Shown piece after piece: positions 59,403-64,000 of a stretch of 64,000 nucleotides of DNA. A program made the translations under genes and the position numbers. Positions within the stretch are counted from its first letter, which is position 1, and every line of letters starts with the position of its first letter. Source of the stretch: Taudactylus pleione (lineage: Eukaryota; Chordata; Amphibia; Anura; Myobatrachidae); NCBI GenBank assembly GCA_031769625.1, contig JAUIMM010000200.1, positions 54,644,001 through 54,708,000 on the forward strand, read 5' to 3'. The notes under the pieces were generated by a model, which did not search any database, was not told the DNA's origin, and saw nothing but the letters and a program-made list of their open reading frames with translations.

Positions 59403-60545
59403 AGAACAAAAAGTCAGGTAGCGCACACCAGCCACTATAAGATTGATGGAGTCAAATGTACATCATTAAAAAATAAAAAAAAACATTTATTGCTTACATA
59501 CATACTTCAACAATATTAAAATAACTAGCAAGCTTGTATAATTGTACAGAATCACCATCAGTACTAATCATACTGCATCTTCCGAATCAGTAAAAATTGT
59601 TATTCCTCCTGTGAGTTAATAGGATATAATTGTATAGTCCAGCTGGTCAGATACCAGTATTTCTATAGATTCTGGTTTAAAATAGGATCCAGACTTAAAT
59701 ATCACCTTTCATCCTCTGATTAACCGCTGCGCAGCTTCTGGAAACGCGTTAGAACTTGTGAGCTTTTTGGATTACTGACCTCTAGAAAATATCCCCTTAA
59801 AGCACTCTAACCGGCTACAGTTATTGGACCATTCAGCGGATATACCACTTAAGAGACCTGCTGACACTAAGGCTGGCTTACAGCAGGTGAGATCCGTGAA
59901 TACTACACTTACACGGACTGCCACTGAATTTGGCTGACAGCAAAAGTGAATTACAGCCAGATAAAACGGAGATTCAGCAAACACAACTCAGCACATAGCG
60001 TGTGCTCCTGCTGGATGTAACATATATTGGATGTGGTGACCAAGATAATTGGCAGGTGAGAGCTGCATATGATTGCCATGAGACTATAACATATGTCTGC
60101 ATTCAGTAAGTGGCAGCTATATAAGACCACTGAAAGCAGATTTGGCTATTAATGAGTGCAAGTCCACTGACGGATTTACAAACTGCCAGTCTGGTGTTTT
60201 TTCAGCCCGATAGGCCCAGTACAGATACATGGGAATTAGAGATTGTAAAATAGGCAGTAACTTAATCCTATCATGAAAGGTGATATTCACGTCTGGATCC
60301 TACAGAAATACTGGTATCTCACCAGCTGGACTATACAATTATATCCTATTAACTCACAGGTGGAATAATAATTTTACTGATTCAGAAGATGTAGTATGGT
60401 AAGTACTGATGGTGATTCTGTATAATTATGCAAGCTTGTATGTATGTAAGCAATAAATGTTTTTGTTATTTTTTAATTATGTACATTTGACTCCATCTTA
60501 TAGTGGCTGGTTTGCGCTACCTGAATTTTTGATTTTGTGTTTTTT
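59403..60545. mobile_element. Large inverted repeat with PLE-type motif
   Basis: The left arm (about 59403-59720) and right arm (about 60265-60545) are inverted copies of each other over roughly 270-310 bp. Shared phrases include gttaataggatataattgta, agataccagtatttct and gaatcaccatcagtact (complemented on the right). The arms differ by small indels, including an insertion in the left arm near 59510-59525. The centre starts with ctgcgcagcttctggaaacg followed by cgttagaact (59727-59755), the GAAACGCGTT signature seen with PLE hammerhead motifs. It is probably an inverted pair of PLE terminal repeats, or a foldback element derived from one. Confidence 0.6.
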
Positions 60546-60723
60546 TTGTTGTTCTTCTTTAAATACATAAATAAAGTAGCAGCAGGTAATGTGATAATAA
60601 TGATGCTACAGTAGTTATAAAGGTAGTAGGGATAAGCCATGTTTATGCTTTCCATAATACAAAGGCAGGGAGTGATCAACTTAATATGGACATATAGGCA
60701 CTTAAAGTGCTTAGTGGAAGAGG

Positions 60724-61231
60724 TATCAAGCAGTCTAATGAGTGGAGAACTGGCCCATAGCAACCAATCAGGATACAGTATCCCGACACAGGGGATGCCG
60801 GCACTTAGAATACCGGCACCTGTCAGAATCCCGGCACCGTCCTCCTGAAGGTAAGTAGCAGGGTTGGGGGGAAGGTTAGGTACTAGGGGGTGGGTTTGGG
60901 TTAGGCACTTGGGCGGAGGGTTAGGTTTAGGGTGCGGGGACGTAAGGGTTAGGCACTAGGGGGGAGGTTAAGTCCAGGCACCGGTTAGGGAGGGTTAGGG
61001 TAGGGAGAGGGTTAGGATACCTACCGGCAGGTGTCGGTATCATAACCCTGTCGGGATGCCGGCATCAAGATTTTGACCGCCAGGAACCCGAGCACCGGCA
61101 TCCCGTACCCATCCCCAACCAATCAACTTCTAAATATCATTTTATAGAATGTACTTGATTAATGCTACCTCGAAACTGATTGATTTCTATGGATAACTTC
61201 TCCATTTGCCCACTCTTAGCACTGCTTGATA
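60724..61231. mobile_element. MITE (family of 51875-52211) interrupted by another element
   Basis: The ends tatcaagcagtctaatgagt and the inverse cactcttagcactgcttgata border it. Inside, gtggagaactggcccatagc with caaccaatca and, on the right, tgattgatttctatgg with ataacttctccat are the paired arms. The same core phrases occur in the element at 51875. Confidence 0.65.
60771..61115. mobile_element. Nested element with 10-bp target duplication (Mutator-like?)
   Basis: Flanked by perfect direct repeats CAACCAATCA (60761-60770 and 61116-61125). The ends ggatacagtatcccgac and the inverse ccgtacccatcc are loosely complementary. Next to them lie gatgccggca and tgccggcatc, and the interior has a G-rich stretch of ggttaggcactaggggg-type repeats. 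A 9-10 bp duplication is typical of Mutator-like transposons, but the inverted ends are weak. Confidence 0.55.
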
Positions 61232-61910
61232 CATTAGTCTGCATGATGGGCTTAGAAGTAGCATTTTCATTGTTGTCAAGCTGGAATGGCAAATTGTATA
61301 TTCCAGGGGCAGCTTAAAGTATCTGCGTGTGCACAAGCAATTACGTGGGCTTTAGCGCACAATAAGCTGTATTTGAAAAAAGTAATAAAACTCTCAGCCT
61401 TTACACTGTGCTAAAGGACCTTTTGTGTGTTTTATTTCTTGTATATAATATATTCATGATAGGAGGCAGTCATTTCCTCTAGGAAAGGAGAGTCCTTCTC
61501 TCACACGGAAGGATAAACCCCGTATCACAGAGATACAGTACCAAATCTAACTGAAACTGTTCTTTTATTCTTAGAATTGATATATCACAGGCAAATACAT
61601 CTATATTTCAATGACAAGTTTGTGGATACAATACTCACAGAATGTGTTACAAACGCTGGTCATGTATCTTACACATCACCAGCATTATCTAACTCCTGTA
61701 AAGAACTAAAGCAGAACAGCGCTGACAAAGCATTGCCCTTGATCATATCTTATGGAACCTTGTTATCTCAAAGTTTTGCCAAGTGAGCTGTGAAATGAAA
61801 TGACCACAAATATATCAGCTTTATTACATCTGGTAAAGTAAAGAACAATCTTGAAGATGGCTTGCATTGGGTATTGAGTTTTCCTAAGACTGACATTTGT
61901 ATTTTTACTT
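61232..61910. other. Non-coding interval left of the candidate exon
   Basis: About 680 bp with no recognised repeat. It could be intron or 3' untranslated sequence of the candidate minus-strand gene at 61911-62135. A polyadenylation signal in the correct orientation was not identified. Confidence 0.4.
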
Positions 61911-62135
61911 TCACCAAATTGTCCTTTTCACATTGGCCCAGATGGAACGTTTTAATCCCTGGGTTAGTTTCACGTCATCCCAGTCCAGCTTAGTATCCGG
62001 GATCTCTCCTTCAGGCTCTGGGATAGTTGAAAGGGCACCTTGAGGTGATGCTACAATTTGAGGAAAAGGTCCACGATCCTCTCTAAACTCCACAACATGC
62101 AGGCGTTTCCTATTGGCTAGGGCTTGATGAGTTTC
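61911..62135 (-). CDS. Candidate host-gene exon, function unknown
   Basis: On the minus strand a pyrimidine-rich tract and acceptor (cttgtttcttttaaaatag) end at 62136, followed by exactly 74 codons in phase 0 and a TGA at 61911-61913. The translation starts [20 protein letters not shown], continues through [20 protein letters not shown] and [18 protein letters not shown], and ends KRTIW. The composition (mixed charge, Pro/Glu/Asp-rich linker, Trp) is that of an ordinary cytoplasmic protein, not of a transposon frame or low-complexity artefact. The bases after TTTG (gtgaaagt) could also be a splice donor, so it may be a last or an internal exon. I do not recognise the gene. The next upstream exon would lie beyond 62150, and no partner was identified there. 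Confidence 0.5.
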   Translation of the reverse strand, partial: ETHQALANRKRLHVVEFREDRGPFPQIVASPQGALSTIPEPEGEIPDTKLDWDDVKLTQGLKRSIWANVKRTIW

Positions 62136-63620
62136 CTATTTTAAAAGAAACAAGACAAATTAGAAAAGTACTGAAATCAACTGTAATCACTAAGATGGTA
62201 GCAGCTGGGATAGCACTAATATGGCAATGCAGCAGTCACGCCTCCTGCATGCATTACCGATCAGAGTTGCTTTCTAGAACGCAACATCAGATCATCTGAA
62301 AAGCCAATAGTCGGCTAAGTGACCCATGGGGTCACGCAAACAGACTGCCGCAGATGCTAAAGAGGAGAGGAAATCTCCGTCAGCCGACAGAGATCCTGCC
62401 CTCGTCACTTCCCCACAACGCTGTCGCCTCCCCTCCACACCCCGAAACGACTGCAGGCTGTCACTTACTGACAGTCTGCTGCCGAACTGCGAGCAACATC
62501 GCAGACCCGCACTGCACATGCGAAGTACGGGTCCGGCGCAAGCGCAGGTTGCTGTACATTGGGTATCTGCAAAAAAGACTGAGCTGAATCAGGCTGCGTA
62601 TCCCTGGCCTATTTTATTTATTAACATCTTCTATGGCAAAGGAACTTTTGTGCCATTCCAGCTGGTATTTATTATGTGTGTATGATCCCATTTCTGTGTA
62701 TAAGTAATCAGCATGATGGATATGACAAAATGATATAGTCAATTGGCATGGCGTGTGGTGAATGCCACTCACCATGACATACGCCATGAAAAACTAACAC
62801 TTATTTGTCACACTTATCTCATTGCATTCATAACCTCCCTTCAGCATGATATATTTGCACCAGCCAGAATGCTTATTGCCAATATTTAATCACTCGGACT
62901 ATGAAATGGCCACAACACTAAACATTAATGCTCTGAATGCCTTAGTTAGGAAGACGTGCTGGTTATAAGATGGTGGCACTCCAAGGGCTTTTTAAAACTA
63001 AGTCACAGCCAATACTCAGCTCCCCATCTCTGAATTATACTTACAAAGACCTTGGAGTGCCACCATTTTCCGAACGGATTTGTAAATCAAAGAGGGCACC
63101 TATATTACATATACAGTATGTAGAGCGCCAGTTCATTTGAAAAAAAAAAAAAAATTATACATACATACACACACACACAGATGTGTCCTCATATACCTAG
63201 TGTCCTTACACCATACAAGAGTCGCCCAACGCAAATGAGACGCTCTGAGGAGTAACATACCAGAATTTTCTTTACATTTTACGTCTTGTATCTCAGATGC
63301 AGCAAATCACCTCTCACAGTGTACTAGAGGCTCTGGGCTGCCATTTTATGTGCACAGGAAATAATTTTAAACACATATATAGTCGCAAATGAAAAAGCAA
63401 CTTGGCGTGACAAAAAGCACTTCTTACACGCATTCAGACTCATACACACACAGATTTTCTGATGTCGCAAAGAAGTTCTGCCACTACTAGTTTTTTTATT
63501 AATGCAAATAAGACGCACAGGACAAAAACGCTCAGCGCAGCCAAGTCGCACAGGACATAGCGTGCCAAGAGGCGACTTCAGCAAAAGTGACGGTGTGTGT
63601 ATCTTATATACAGTATACAC
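62136..63620. other. Non-coding interval, no gene recognised
   Basis: Would be intron if the exon at 61911-62135 is real. A GC-rich block at 62330-62600 with short overlapping frames is probably a degraded MITE (gctgaatcaggctgcg near 62583 resembles the GGGCCTGATTCAG ends). A short palindrome-like arrangement (ccttggagtgccaccatttt near 63050, with aagatggtggcactccaagg near 62967) suggests another small hairpin element at about 62965-63075. Confidence 0.45.
62965..63075. mobile_element. Small hairpin element
   Basis: aagatggtggcactccaagg near 62967 and ccttggagtgccaccatttt near 63050 are inverted repeats of about 18 bp separated by about 65 bp. Size and structure suggest a short MITE or the remnant of one. 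Confidence 0.5.
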
Positions 63621-63621
63621 A

Positions 63622-63660
63622 TACAGTACTGTGCAATAGTTTTAGGCAGGTGTGGAAATA
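63622..63660. mobile_element. Tc1/mariner terminal fragment
   Basis: tacagtactgtgcaatagtt followed by ttaggcaggtgtggaaa matches a familiar Tc1-like inverted end. No transposase follows, so this is a truncated or solo end. Confidence 0.5.
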
Positions 63661-64000
63661 ATAAACAGGATTAAACTAGCGCCTGTGGCGACACCTGTAG
63701 TGACTGTACTGATGTTCCAGCAGCCAACACAAACAACTAGTGGGGATTACCAATCTCCACCCAAAAGGAATATAGCAGATTTTGTGTTGTGGCGCTTAGA
63801 ATATCACACAATACACATTAAATACTCAATGTATAAATTTATAAAAATATCAATAATAGAACTTCGCTAATATCTCCCGGGAGTGTATAAAATATGACAA
63901 TCATGCACAATCACAAAGTAATTGATATACTGTATTATAATTCTCAATCCAGACTCAAACAGGAGAATACAAAATTGCAATAATCTTTCTTCAATAGGAA
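63661..64000. other. Non-coding tail of the window, no gene recognised
   Basis: Mixed sequence including cgcctgtggcgac and a repeated ttgtggcgctt-type phrase that could belong to another retroelement end. It is too short to judge. Confidence 0.4.

Noticed and set aside
60860..61015. Telomere-like TTAGGG units
   Set aside because: GGTTAGG phrases are embedded in longer, irregular ggttaggcactaggggg-type units inside a short transposon; not an interstitial telomere array.

Overview
The window is vertebrate nuclear DNA, most likely from an amphibian, probably a frog. That is an inference from the repeat mix: a Neptune-type Penelope-like retroelement, a gammaretrovirus/epsilonretrovirus-type endogenous retrovirus, an L1-clade LINE, Tc1/mariner, and many hAT-, PIF/Harbinger- and piggyBac-like elements, in AT-rich sequence full of microsatellites. 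No intact host gene is visible. Host-type coding content is limited to a disabled SBK-family kinase exon, present twice, and one possible exon of an unidentified gene at 61.9-62.1 kb.

Layout. 0-5.5 kb: an LTR-like sequence abuts the broken 3' half of an endogenous retrovirus (RNase H and integrase remnants, a frameshifted env, a polypurine tract and the start of a 3' LTR). 5.5-17 kb: non-coding DNA with small DNA transposons, several delimited by inverted ends and target-site duplications (TSDs), a 69-bp minisatellite and GC-rich islands. 17-25.7 kb: a Penelope-like element (PLE) on the minus strand, with reverse transcriptase, YIDD box and GIY-YIG endonuclease. Its N-terminal coding part is separated from the rest by an insertion. 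22.2-36.4 kb: a recent tandem triplication of a unit of about 5.22 kb. Each unit carries the insertion, the PLE 5' part and flanking DNA. The first two also carry the SBK-like kinase exon and a 27-bp minisatellite; the third stops just before the kinase exon, where a 5'-truncated L1 begins (36.4-39.5 kb).

40.4-46 kb: a 5.4-kb hAT transposon with a perfect 8-bp TSD, inserted into one arm of a perfect 37-bp palindrome. It has a TATA box and the two ends of a transposase gene. Related satellite arrays of 160 bp and about 138 bp fill the leader and replace the transposase core. 46-64 kb: non-coding DNA with more hAT, piggyBac-like, Harbinger-like and possible Mutator-like elements (several nested), a Tc1 relic, a large inverted repeat with a PLE-type motif, and the candidate host exon.

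The coding sequences do not form a pathway; the window records successive insertion, nesting, satellite expansion and segmental duplication. The items most worth following up are the satellite-filled hAT in the palindrome, the triplication with its kinase exon, and the hammerhead-like motifs in the PLE-associated repeats. All assignments were made by eye, without database searches.
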